Shown one piece after another: positions 40,250-49,917 of a stretch of 64,000 bases of DNA. How positions within the stretch are numbered: position 1 is the stretch's first letter; each line of letters starts with the position of its first letter. Origin of the DNA: Streptomyces fildesensis (lineage in GTDB: Bacteria; Actinomycetota; Actinomycetes; Streptomycetales; Streptomycetaceae); contig NZ_JAAIKO010000008.1 of assembly GCF_016107395.1 (NCBI RefSeq), positions 124,001-188,000 of the forward strand, read 5' to 3'. The translations under genes were made by a program, and so were the position numbers. The notes under the pieces are model-generated. The model was given only the letters and a program-made list of their open reading frames with translations. It searched no databases and had not been told where the DNA came from.

Positions 40250-41596
40250 GTGTTGTCCATACCCGTGCTCCGCGACGGGGAGGAGCGGAGCTCCCGCGAC
40301 ACGCGTGTGCTGCACGGCGTGAACGGCGCTCCCCTTGCCACCGTCCATGAAGCACCCGCCCTGGTGACCAGGCTCACCGTCAAACGCATGCGCGAAGCAC
40401 CGCGGATGACGTCGGACGAGCGCCTCGCGGTGCTCGCCGACGCGGGCCGCCGGTTCGCCGGGGCCACCCTGGGCGGACAGACCCCGGAGGAGTACTGCCG
40501 TATCCAGGCACTCGTCTCCGGTGTGCCCATCAGCGTGGCCCGCCAGACCCTCGGCCGGATGCAGAACGACTGCGGGCTGCTCGGCGACGTCGTCGCGCGG
40601 CAGTCCCCGGTCGGCGCAGGCCGCACCGCCCGCTGGGTGCGCCGCGGTTCCGTCTTCGGTGTCGTGGCCCCCAGCAACCACCCGGCCACCCACGGAGCCT
40701 GGCTCCAGGCCGTGGCGCTGGGGTACCGGGTCGTGGTGCGCCCTGGCACCCGTGACCCCGTCACCCCGCTGCGCCTGGTCCGGGCGTTGCTGGAGGCAGG
40801 TCTCGATCCCGGCTGGATCAGCCTGCTGCCCGGGTCGCACGCCGCCGCCGACGCTCTCGTGGACGCGGCCGATCTGGCCCTGGTCTACGGCAGCGAGGCC
40901 ACGGTGGCCCGGCTGCGCGGCAACGACCGGGTGCTGGTCCGCGGTCCCGGCCGGAGCAAGATCCTCGTGGACGGTCCGGTCGACGAGGCGGTCCTGGACC
41001 ATCTCGTCGCCGAGATCTCCGCGGACGGCGGGGTGCGGTGCACCAACACCACCGCGGTCCTCACCTCGGGCGACCACCGTGCCCTGGCCGAGGCGTTGGC
41101 CGAAAGACTGGCCTCGCTGCCGGCCCTTCCGGTCACCGACGAGGGGGCCGTCCTTCCCGTCCGTCCCCGCAAGGAGGCGGCGGGCCTGCGGGCGGCCCTC
41201 GACCGGGCGGCACAGGGCGCCGTCGATCTGACGGAGCGGTACTACGAGGCGGACGGCGGTCCGGTGACCGTCGTCGACGAGGACGCCGCGGCCCTGCGGC
41301 CCGCGGTGATGTGCGTGGACCGGTCCGACCACCCGGGGCTCGGCACGGAACTGCCGTTCCCCTGCGTATGGGTGGCGCCCTGGCAGCCGTCGGAGGGCAT
41401 CGGCCCGCTGGACGACTCCCTGGCCCTGACCCTCCTCACCGACAACGCGGCGCTCGTCGACGAAGCCCTGGACACCCCCGGCATCCGCACGGTCCTGCAC
41501 GGCAGGGTCCCGGGCTGGTACCGGGATCCGTATCTGCCGCACGACGGGTACATCGGGCAGTTCCTCAAGGAGGCCCGTGGTTTCGCCGGGTCGTGA
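40250..41596 (+). CDS. Aldehyde dehydrogenase-like acyl reductase (LuxC-like)
   Basis: A 448-residue member of the aldehyde dehydrogenase superfamily. VAPSNHPATHGAWL and VVVRPG suggest the NAD(P) site, GVRCTNTTAVL holds the likely catalytic Cys264, and LVYGSEATV lies in the nucleotide-binding core. With the LuxE-like enzyme at 36630 it could reduce an activated carboxylate to an aldehyde, as LuxC does in luminescence and as GriC/GriD do in grixazone synthesis. The GTG at 40250 follows the upstream stop by one base, with AGGAG ten bases before. It is not a usual fatty-aldehyde dehydrogenase because of weak similarity in the C-terminal half. Partner and substrate are inferred. Confidence 0.8.
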   Translation: MLSIPVLRDGEERSSRDTRVLHGVNGAPLATVHEAPALVTRLTVKRMREAPRMTSDERLAVLADAGRRFAGATLGGQTPEEYCRIQALVSGVPISVARQTLGRMQNDCGLLGDVVARQSPVGAGRTARWVRRGSVFGVVAPSNHPATHGAWLQAVALGYRVVVRPGTRDPVTPLRLVRALLEAGLDPGWISLLPGSHAAADALVDAADLALVYGSEATVARLRGNDRVLVRGPGRSKILVDGPVDEAVLDHLVAEISADGGVRCTNTTAVLTSGDHRALAEALAERLASLPALPVTDEGAVLPVRPRKEAAGLRAALDRAAQGAVDLTERYYEADGGPVTVVDEDAAALRPAVMCVDRSDHPGLGTELPFPCVWVAPWQPSEGIGPLDDSLALTLLTDNAALVDEALDTPGIRTVLHGRVPGWYRDPYLPHDGYIGQFLKEARGFAGS

Positions 41597-41656
41597 AACC
41601 AGCGGTGCCCCGACCGACCGCTCCCAGGTCATTCAGAAGATAGTGAGGTGATGGAC

Positions 41657-42748
41657 ATGTCTGCTGCCTGTCCCGACATCCCGATCGTCGTCCTTCCCGA
41701 GAACAACGTGGTGCGCGGCCGCACCAGCCCGGCCGCACCGGTCGGTACCGCCCTGACCACGGCCACCGACGCGCTGATGCGTCTGCACGGCGAACTGCTG
41801 AACCCGGCGGGAGCCGGCGACGCGGTCCGCAAGGCGATGGACGCGGCGGTCGAGGAGACCGACCGGCTCGCCGTCGAGGCCATGGTCGTCCCCATGGACG
41901 CCGCGGCGCTGAAGCCGATCGTTCCCAACCACGAGTACTTCGGGGTCCGCACGGCGCCGGTCGACGACGCCCGGCTCGTCTCGGAAGTGACGACGATCAT
42001 CGCGCGGACGCTCCGCGATCTGCGCGACGCGCGGCTGGATCTGAACGATCAGGCCTACGAGGTCCACGCCATGGCCAAGATCCTGGAGGGCCTGGCGCCG
42101 CGCGACGCCGCGGCGCCCTCCGGCGGGACCCCCACGGGGGGCCGGAGCCCGTACGTTCCGGGCAACGACGAGCTGACGCGGTGGGTCATCACCCACCACT
42201 TCTACTTCGTGCTCAACCTCGCGGCGGCCGAGGCCGTCTCCCGGGCGGCCGCCGGGCTGGTGGACGGGGACCGCGACGCGGCCTTCGACGCCCTCCAGGA
42301 GGCGATCGCCTATGTCCGCGGCTTCACCGCGGCCATGATCCACTCCGGGGACATGTCGGCTCCGTGCTACGACGCGAAGGTCCGCCCGACCATGCAACCG
42401 CCGGCCGTGCCGGTGGCACTCACCGGCCGGACGCAGCCCGAGCACAAGGCGTTCCGCAAAGCCATGCGGAACCTCGTCAAGGTCTCCGCGCAACCCTTCG
42501 CCGAACTGGCGGCGACCGACCCCGAACTGGCGCTCGCCCGCGACGCGTTGCTCGAGGCCGATCTGCAGGACATCGAGCGGCACATCAGCGTGACGGCCGG
42601 TCTGGTCGGTGACGACCGCTCGATCGTCCAGGGCGAGGCGTCGGCCGAGAGCGCGGTCGGCGTGCTGCGCACCATGCGGCACTCCCGGGCGGAGCTGTAC
42701 CGCGACCTGATGAGGTTCGGTGACCCGGTGACCCTCATCGGGGCCTGA
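41657..42748 (+). CDS. Unrecognised, predicted all-helical protein
   Basis: A 363-residue soluble protein that I cannot assign to a family. It has no signal peptide or membrane segments and is mostly amphipathic helix, with a Gly/Pro-rich loop around residue 155. A conserved-looking block is WVITHHFYFVLNLAAAEAV, followed about 40 residues later by MIHSGDMSAP and VRPTM. That spacing loosely recalls the helical core of PrnB-family heme enzymes (the LRPYF block), but this is weak. The ATG at 41657 has the ideal GAGGTGAT ribosome site; an earlier GTG at 41648 and ATG at 41651 are less likely. It probably catalyses a key unknown step of cluster 2. Confidence 0.6.
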   Translation: MSAACPDIPIVVLPENNVVRGRTSPAAPVGTALTTATDALMRLHGELLNPAGAGDAVRKAMDAAVEETDRLAVEAMVVPMDAAALKPIVPNHEYFGVRTAPVDDARLVSEVTTIIARTLRDLRDARLDLNDQAYEVHAMAKILEGLAPRDAAAPSGGTPTGGRSPYVPGNDELTRWVITHHFYFVLNLAAAEAVSRAAAGLVDGDRDAAFDALQEAIAYVRGFTAAMIHSGDMSAPCYDAKVRPTMQPPAVPVALTGRTQPEHKAFRKAMRNLVKVSAQPFAELAATDPELALARDALLEADLQDIERHISVTAGLVGDDRSIVQGEASAESAVGVLRTMRHSRAELYRDLMRFGDPVTLIGA

Positions 42749-42765
42749 ACGACGCAGAGTTGACC

Positions 42766-42815
42766 GGGCGGTCCGGCCGGGGTCGTCCTCACCGACGATC
42801 CCGGCCGGACCGCCC
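42766..42815 (+). terminator. Hairpin terminator between the helical protein and MFS genes
   Basis: A perfect 16-bp stem (42766-42781 with 42800-42815) plus an inner CGTC/GACG pair. It starts 18 bases after the upstream stop, so the exporter downstream may have its own promoter or be expressed by read-through. Confidence 0.75.
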
Positions 42816-42844
42816 GCCCCCCCGTCCCCCCGGAAGGGAACAGC

Positions 42845-44050
42845 GTGACGAAGACCGCACAAGTCCGTGCCGAGGCACCTCCGTTCACTCTCGTGGCGAC
42901 CCTGGCCGGGCTGTCCGCGCTCGGCCCGCTGTCGATCGACATGTACCTCCCCGCGCTGCCCGAGCTCGGCAGGGACCTCGGCGGCGGCGCATCCCTGATC
43001 CAGCTCACCCTCACCGCCTGCCTCGTCGGGCTCGCGCTCGGCCAGGCGGTGGCAGGCCCCGCCAGCGACCTGCTGGGACGGCGCCGGCTGCTGCTCGGCG
43101 GCGTCATCGGCTACACCGTGGCGTCGCTGCTGTGCGTCATCGCGCCGAACGTCTGGTTCCTGATCGCGTTCCGGCTGCTCCAGGGCGCCTCGGGCGGCAC
43201 CGCGATCGTGATCGCCCGCGCCGTGGTCCGGGACCGCAACGAAGGGGCCGCGGCGGCCCGCTTCTTCGCCAGCCTCGTCCAGGTCAGCGCGCTCGCGCCG
43301 ATCGTGGCGCCCCTGGCCGGCGGGGCGCTGCTCCAGATCATGCCCTGGCGCGGGCTGTTCGCCGTCATCACCGGGCTCGGCGCGGTGCTGGTCGTCGTCG
43401 TGTACCGCGGCATGCCCGAGACGCTGGCACCGGAGGACCGGCGCGGCGACGGGCCCAAGGCCGTGCTCGTGACGTTCGGCAAGCTGGCCGCCGACCGGGC
43501 CTTCGCCGGCTACATGCTCACCGGCGGGCTGGCCTTCGCCGCGATGTTCACGTACATCTCCGGATCGCCGTTCGTGATCCAGGAGGTCTACGACCTGCCC
43601 CAGCTGGCGTTCGCCGGCATCTTCGCGGCGAACGGCGCGGGCATCGTCATCGCCGGCCGCGTCGGCGCCCGGCTGCTGGACCGGCACGGCTCCCGCCGGC
43701 TGCTCGGCATCGGTCTGACCGTCGCCGCCGTCGGCAGTCTGACCGTGGTGAGCTCTCTGGCGGCCGGGCTCTGGACGCTGCTGCCCGGCCTCTTCCTGGT
43801 GGTCGCGCCGATCGGGCTCATCCTGCCGAACTCGATGGCCCTCGCACTGTCCGGCCGCCCCCCGCGGATGGCGGGCACCGCCTCCGCCCTCATGGGCCTG
43901 GCCCAGTTCGCCCTCGGCGGCCTCGCCGCCCCGATGGCCGGCCTCGGCGGTTCCGACACCTCGGTCCCGATGGCCCTGGTCATCGCCGGCCTGAGCCTGT
44001 CCGCCCTCGCCGCCTTCCGGCTGACCCCGCGGCCGCCGGTGACGGCCTGA
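42845..44050 (+). CDS. MFS exporter, Bcr/CflA drug-resistance type
   Basis: A 401-residue membrane protein with 12 predicted helices. LGPLSIDMYLPALPELG in helix one and ASDLLGRRRLLLGG as motif A are marks of the Bcr/CflA group of drug exporters; the conserved motif C-type PIVAPLAGGAL is also visible. It lies at the end of cluster 2 and probably exports or confers resistance to its product (inference). The GTG at 42845 has GGAAGGGA six bases upstream. A terminator-like hairpin separates it from the gene before. Downstream lies a PIN-domain remnant, which marks the cluster edge. Confidence 0.9.
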   Translation: MTKTAQVRAEAPPFTLVATLAGLSALGPLSIDMYLPALPELGRDLGGGASLIQLTLTACLVGLALGQAVAGPASDLLGRRRLLLGGVIGYTVASLLCVIAPNVWFLIAFRLLQGASGGTAIVIARAVVRDRNEGAAAARFFASLVQVSALAPIVAPLAGGALLQIMPWRGLFAVITGLGAVLVVVVYRGMPETLAPEDRRGDGPKAVLVTFGKLAADRAFAGYMLTGGLAFAAMFTYISGSPFVIQEVYDLPQLAFAGIFAANGAGIVIAGRVGARLLDRHGSRRLLGIGLTVAAVGSLTVVSSLAAGLWTLLPGLFLVVAPIGLILPNSMALALSGRPPRMAGTASALMGLAQFALGGLAAPMAGLGGSDTSVPMALVIAGLSLSALAAFRLTPRPPVTA

Positions 44051-44083
44051 ACCCCTGGCCCGGTGAGCCTCGCCGACCGTTGC

Positions 44084-44268
44084 CAGAGATCGTCCGGCAA
44101 CAAGCGGAACGCGTGGTGCGGAGTCAAGGGCCGCACTGCGCGGAAATCACGGCGGTCCAGGGTGAGTACGGCATCGCTGCGGTACTCGGCGGCCAGAGCC
44201 ACGTTCACCGCGTCCGCGAGGTCCAGGTCCAGGTCGGCGTAGCGCCGTTGGACGGCTTGCGCCGTGCG
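44084..44268 (-). pseudogene. Remnant of a PIN-domain (VapC-like) toxin gene
   Basis: The minus strand here encodes a fragment matching the C-terminal half of VapC-type PIN proteins: ADAVNVALAAEYRSDAVL, TLDRRDFRAV and AFRLLPDDL are read in order. An in-frame stop (44269-44271) cuts off the N-terminus, and the usual stop after LLPDDL is lost. The active-site Asp of the N-terminal part is gone, so it cannot be functional. No antitoxin gene is beside it. It suggests past rearrangement at the right edge of cluster 2. Confidence 0.7.
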
Positions 44269-44309
44269 CTAACGCATGTACTTTTCGTCCGATACGGAGT
44301 GTGAGCGGG

Positions 44310-45677
<1,368 letters not shown>

Positions 45678-45814
45678 GAGAAACTCCTTGGTTGCGCAGA
45701 CGCCGTTGTCTGCCGGGTGGTGCGCGGGACAGGTGGTGCGGGAGGCATGGTGCGGGGCACCGGCTCACCTTCCAGTGTGCGCGGTGCCCCGACCTGACGC
45801 GTACGACGGTCCGA

Positions 45815-47083
45815 TTACAGTCCGGGGTACAGCGGGTGCTTCGCCGCCAGTGCGGAGACGCGGGCGGACAGGCTCTTGGCCAGGTCCTCGTCGAAGTCCG
45901 GCTTCAGGACCTCGGCGATGATGTCGGCGACCTCGGTGAAGTCCTCGGTGCCGAAGCCGCGGGTGGCCAGCGCCGGGGTGCCGATCCGCAGCCCCGAGGT
46001 GACCATCGGGGGACGCGGGTCGTTCGGGATGGCGTTGCGGTTGACCGTGATGCCGACCTGGTGGAGCCGGTCCTCGGCCTGCTGCCCGTCGAGCTCGCTG
46101 CTGCGCAGGTCGACCAGGACCAGGTGCACGTCGGTGCCGCCGGACAGCACCGAGACGCCGACCTCGGTCAGGTCCGGCTGGACCAGCCGGTCGGCGAGGA
46201 TCTTGGCGCCTTCGAGGGTACGGACCTGGCGGTCCTTGAACTCGTCGGTGGCCGCGGCCTTGAAGGCCACCGCCTTGGCCGCGATCACGTGCTCCAGCGG
46301 GCCGCCCTGCTGGCCGGGGAAGACCGCGGAGTTGATCTTCTTGGCGTACTCGGCCTTGGAGAGGATCACGCCACCGCGCGGGCCGCCCAGGGTCTTGTGG
46401 GTCGTGGTGGTGACCACGTCCGCGTACGGCACGGGCGAGGGGTGCAGCCCGGCCGCGACGAGGCCCGCGAAGTGGGCCATGTCGACCATCAGGAGGGCGC
46501 CGACCTCGTCCGCGATCCGGCGGAACTCGGCGAAGTCGAGCTGGCGGGGGTAGGCCGACCAGCCCGCGATGATCAGCTGCGGACGGTGCTCCCTGGCGAG
46601 GCGCTCGACCTCCTCCATGTCCACGAGGCTGGTCTTCTCGTCGACGTGGTAGGCCGCGACCTTGTAGAGCTTGCCGGAGAAGTTGATCTTCATGCCGTGG
46701 GTGAGGTGCCCACCGTGCGCCAGATCCAGGCCGAGGATGGTGTCGCCCGGCTTGATCAGGGCGAACATCGCGGCGGCGTTGGCCTGGGCGCCGGAGTGCG
46801 GCTGCACGTTCGCGGCCTCGGCGCCGAACAGCGCCTTGACCCGCTCGATGGCGAGCGTCTCGATGACGTCGACGTGCTCGCAGCCGCCGTAGTAGCGGCG
46901 GCCGGGGTAGCCCTCGGCGTACTTGTTGGTGAGGACCGAGCCCTGGGCCTCCAGGACGGCGACCGGCGCGAAGTTCTCCGACGCGATCATTTCGAGGGTG
47001 GACTGCTGACGGTGCAGCTCGGCGTCGACGGCGGCGGCGACGTCCGGGTCGAACTCATGAAGGGAGCTGTTCAGGAGCGACAT
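45815..47083 (-). CDS. glyA: Serine hydroxymethyltransferase
   Basis: A 422-residue PLP enzyme that interconverts glycine plus methylene-tetrahydrofolate with serine plus tetrahydrofolate. It is a fold-type I aminotransferase-like homodimer. [13 protein letters not shown] carries the PLP lysine Lys230, and [12 protein letters not shown] the conserved PLP-region motif. ATG at 47081-47083 is preceded by AGGAAG. It follows gcvH by 68 bases in the gcv operon, where it works with the glycine cleavage proteins to convert glycine-derived one-carbon units into serine. It may be a second glyA in the genome; this cannot be checked here. Confidence 0.96.
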   Translation of the reverse strand: MSLLNSSLHEFDPDVAAAVDAELHRQQSTLEMIASENFAPVAVLEAQGSVLTNKYAEGYPGRRYYGGCEHVDVIETLAIERVKALFGAEAANVQPHSGAQANAAAMFALIKPGDTILGLDLAHGGHLTHGMKINFSGKLYKVAAYHVDEKTSLVDMEEVERLAREHRPQLIIAGWSAYPRQLDFAEFRRIADEVGALLMVDMAHFAGLVAAGLHPSPVPYADVVTTTTHKTLGGPRGGVILSKAEYAKKINSAVFPGQQGGPLEHVIAAKAVAFKAAATDEFKDRQVRTLEGAKILADRLVQPDLTEVGVSVLSGGTDVHLVLVDLRSSELDGQQAEDRLHQVGITVNRNAIPNDPRPPMVTSGLRIGTPALATRGFGTEDFTEVADIIAEVLKPDFDEDLAKSLSARVSALAAKHPLYPGL

Positions 47084-47151
47084 GGGATCTTCCTGGTCGA
47101 GGTCGGTTTCGAGCTCCGGACCCGGGGGCCCGGATCGAGGTCCGGGAGGGA

Positions 47152-47529
47152 TCAGCCGCCGGTGAAGGCGGAGTACTCCTCGGCGGAGAGCAGGTCCGAG
47201 GGCTCCTCCGTCGTCTTCACCTTGAACAGCCAGCCGCCCTCGAAGGGGGCCGAGTTGACGAGGGAGGGATCGTCGACGACGTCCTGGTTGACGTCCGTGA
47301 CCTCGCCGGTTACCGGGGAGTACAGGTCGCTGACCGACTTGGTCGACTCCAGTTCGCCGCAGGTCTCGCCGGCGGTGACGACGGCTCCGACCTCCGGGAG
47401 CTGGACGAAGACGACGTCGCCGAGCGCGTCGGCGGCGTGTGAGGTGATGCCCACGGCGGACACTCCGGCCTCAGAGGCGGAGAGCCACTCGTGCTCCTTG
47501 CTGTAGCGCAGCTGCTGGGGGTTGCTCAT
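47152..47529 (-). CDS. gcvH: Glycine cleavage system H protein
   Basis: A 125-residue lipoyl carrier protein of the glycine cleavage system. The lipoylation site is Lys64 in [14 protein letters not shown], and the fold is a short beta-barrel. It shuttles the aminomethyl group from the P protein to the T protein. ATG at 47527-47529 has GGGAG about eight bases upstream. It lies 53 bases downstream of gcvT in the riboswitch-controlled operon. The P-protein gene gcvP is not in the window. Confidence 0.96.
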   Translation of the reverse strand: MSNPQQLRYSKEHEWLSASEAGVSAVGITSHAADALGDVVFVQLPEVGAVVTAGETCGELESTKSVSDLYSPVTGEVTDVNQDVVDDPSLVNSAPFEGGWLFKVKTTEEPSDLLSAEEYSAFTGG

Positions 47530-47582
47530 AACGGAATTCTCCCGGATGTGAAGGGGTGCTCGCGCAGGGGTGGGCGGGTCGG

Positions 47583-48713
47583 TCAGCGCTGGCGCTTGTA
47601 GAAGGGCAGCGCAACCACCTTGTGCGGCTCTTGAGCGCCACGGATGTCGACGGCCACGCCCTCGGTGCCGGGCGTGGCGTGGGCCGCGTCGACGTAGGCG
47701 ATGGCGATCGGCTGTCCGAGGGTCGGGGAGGGCGCACCGGAGGTGACCTCGCCGATCACGGCGCCGCCGGCGGCGGTGACCGCGAACCCGGCGCGCGGGA
47801 CCCGGCGGCCCTCGGCGACCAGGCCGACCAGCTTGCGCGGCGGCTGCGCGGCGGCCCGCTCGGCGGCGGCGGTGAGCGCGGTGCGCCCGACGAAGTCGCC
47901 CGGCTTGTCGAACTTCACGACACGGCCGAGCCCGGCGTCGAACGGCGTGGTGGCGGTGGTCAGCTCATGCCCGTAGAGCGGCATGCCGGCCTCCAGGCGC
48001 AGCGTGTCGCGGCAGGACAGGCCGCACGGGATGAGGCCGACGCCGGCACCCGCCTCGGTGATCGCCTTCCACAGCGCCTCGGCGTGCTCGGGCGCCACGA
48101 AGAGCTCGAAGCCGTCCTCGCCGGTGTAGCCGGTACGGGCGATCAGCGCGGGGACGCCCGCGACGGTGCCGGGCAGGCCCGCGTAGTACTTGAGCCCGTC
48201 CAGGTCGGCGTCGGTCAGGCCCTTCATGATGCCGGGGGACTCGGGGCCCTGGACGGCGATCAGCGCGTACGCGTCGCGGTCGTCGCGGACCGTGGCGTCG
48301 AACGCCGCGGCGCGCTCGGTGACGGCGTCCAGGACGACCTGGGCGTTGCCGGCGTTCGCGACGACCATGTACTCGTCCTCGCCGAGGCGGTAGACGATCA
48401 GGTCGTCCACGATCCCGCCGTCCTCGGCGCAGATCATCGTGTAGCGGGCCCGGCCGACCGCGAGGGCCGAGATGTGGCCGACGAGCGCGTAGTCCAGCGC
48501 TTCGCCCGCCTCGGGACCGGTGACGGTGATCTCGCCCATGTGCGAGAGGTCGAACAGCCCGGCGCGCGTGCGGACGGCGGTGTGCTCGTCGCGCTCGCTG
48601 GCGTAGCGCAGCGGCATGTCCCAGCCGGCGAAGTCGGTCATCGTCGCGCCGAGCGCACGATGCAGGGCGTCGAGCGCGGTACGGCGCGGGGCGTCGGTGG
48701 GCGGCTGGCTCAT
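47583..48713 (-). CDS. gcvT: Glycine cleavage system aminomethyltransferase (T protein)
   Basis: A 376-residue folate-dependent T protein that takes the aminomethyl group from lipoyl-H protein to tetrahydrofolate, releasing ammonia. [30 protein letters not shown], and [10 protein letters not shown] are family motifs; the catalytic Asp lies in the VDDL region. ATG at 48711-48713 has GGGAG eight bases upstream. It is the first gene of gcvT-gcvH-glyA-sdaA and follows a tandem glycine riboswitch in its leader, which turns expression on when glycine is high. Confidence 0.96.
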   Translation of the reverse strand: MSQPPTDAPRRTALDALHRALGATMTDFAGWDMPLRYASERDEHTAVRTRAGLFDLSHMGEITVTGPEAGEALDYALVGHISALAVGRARYTMICAEDGGIVDDLIVYRLGEDEYMVVANAGNAQVVLDAVTERAAAFDATVRDDRDAYALIAVQGPESPGIMKGLTDADLDGLKYYAGLPGTVAGVPALIARTGYTGEDGFELFVAPEHAEALWKAITEAGAGVGLIPCGLSCRDTLRLEAGMPLYGHELTTATTPFDAGLGRVVKFDKPGDFVGRTALTAAAERAAAQPPRKLVGLVAEGRRVPRAGFAVTAAGGAVIGEVTSGAPSPTLGQPIAIAYVDAAHATPGTEGVAVDIRGAQEPHKVVALPFYKRQR

Positions 48714-48789
48714 CAGTCGGGCTCCCGGTGCAGGCGTGGCGAGACTCTCATGGCAATGACAAAGAATGACGAAACCCCGAAGGAAGGGG

Positions 48790-48988
48790 CCTCCCCATCT
48801 GTCATCGGAACCTGAGAGGTTCACCGCGGCCTGGTGGGGCCCCGGCTTGCACCTTGGGTGGGTCGGACCGTGAACGGGCCCGACCGCTTTTCAGATGTGC
48901 CTCGCCCGCGCGGTGACTGTGCCTGAGAGATTCAAGGGAGGACTTGCTCCTTCGGCGCCCTGCTCATGATGGCAGGGACTCTCCCGCG
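48790..48988 (-). promoter_or_regulatory. Tandem glycine riboswitch upstream of gcvT
   Basis: Two glycine aptamers read on the minus strand. The first (about 48905-48988) starts with CGGGAGAG, has the conserved GCGCCGAAGGAGCAAG core and closes with CTCTCAGGCA. The second (about 48793-48900) has GGTGCAAGCC and closes with CTCTCAGG and TGACAGATGGGGA. This is the typical two-aptamer gcvT leader. It senses glycine and allows expression of the glycine cleavage operon; the roughly 80 bases between aptamer two and gcvT would hold the expression platform. Boundaries are approximate. The rest of the 48714-49166 gap holds the riboswitch promoter and the divergent promoter of the P-loop gene. Confidence 0.92.
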
Positions 48989-49166
48989 CGGCCTCGAACG
49001 GCCAGTATGCAAGTTGTGGCGCTCATCATTGCATGCGGCGGAAGCCACCGGGCCTCTGGGGAAACCCTTTGCTTGCCATTACCCTCTCTTTACTGACAGT
49101 GGCCGGGTTCCACCGGGGCCCGGTCGAGGCCGAGGCCGGCAGGCCGGCCTCGGGGAGGTGGGGGCT

Positions 49167-49829
49167 GTGCAGGGGGACGAGCGGTGGGCCGGGACGACGC
49201 TGCGCTACCCGGCGGGGGACGTGCTGGTCGTGTCGGGACTGCCGGGCAGCGGCAAGAGCACGCTCATGCGGCGCGCGGTCGACGAACGGGACGGCGCAGG
49301 GGATCCCGGAGGAGCGGTCCGCCGGATCGACTCGCAGGACGTACGGCTGCACTGGGAGGCGCTGATGCCGGCCCTGCTCCCGTACGCGGCGTACCGCCCG
49401 CTGGTACGGCTCGACCACTACGCGAGGCTGCGCCGGGCGCTGCGCACCGGCGCCAGCCTCGTCGTCCACGACTGCGGCTCGCTGGCCTGGGTACGGCGCT
49501 GGCTGGCCCGGGACGCCCGGCGCCGCGGCCGGGGGCTGCACCTGCTGGTGCTGGACGTCCCGGAGGACGCCGCCCGCGCCGGCCAGCTCGCGCGCGGGCG
49601 GATGGTGTCCGGGTACGCCATGGCCCGGCACCGCAGGGCCGCCCGGCGGCTGGTGGCGCTGGCCGGGCCCGGCGGACGGCCCGACGGCTGTGTCTCCGCG
49701 CTGCTTCTGGACCGGCCCGCGGCGGGTGCGGTGCGGCGGATAGTCTTCGGCGGCGGCCGGGCCGGATCCGAGGCGTCACCGGTGGCCGTTACCGCGGATC
49801 AGGGCAGTTGCCAACCGGGTTACCGCTAG
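49167..49829 (+). CDS. Small P-loop ATP/GTP-binding protein (AAA/kinase-like)
   Basis: A 220-residue protein with a clear Walker A motif GLPGSGKST near the N-terminus (about residues 24-32), followed by an Arg-rich helical part. The DSQDVR and LLVLDVPED segments fit the adenylate-kinase-like or zeta-toxin-like P-loop group. It may phosphorylate a small substrate; none is identifiable. The C-terminal 40 residues are poorly conserved. A GTG at 49167 was chosen because GGGGAGG lies eight bases upstream and places the P-loop at the usual distance. It is divergent from the gcv riboswitch. Confidence 0.75.
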   Translation: MQGDERWAGTTLRYPAGDVLVVSGLPGSGKSTLMRRAVDERDGAGDPGGAVRRIDSQDVRLHWEALMPALLPYAAYRPLVRLDHYARLRRALRTGASLVVHDCGSLAWVRRWLARDARRRGRGLHLLVLDVPEDAARAGQLARGRMVSGYAMARHRRAARRLVALAGPGGRPDGCVSALLLDRPAAGAVRRIVFGGGRAGSEASPVAVTADQGSCQPGYR

Positions 49830-49917
49830 GGTTCCGGCAGGGCGGCAGACGTCGGGAACGGCGGTCGCCGGCCGCACGCAGCAGACACTCAGGCCCTATC
49901 CCGCGAGGCACAGCGCA

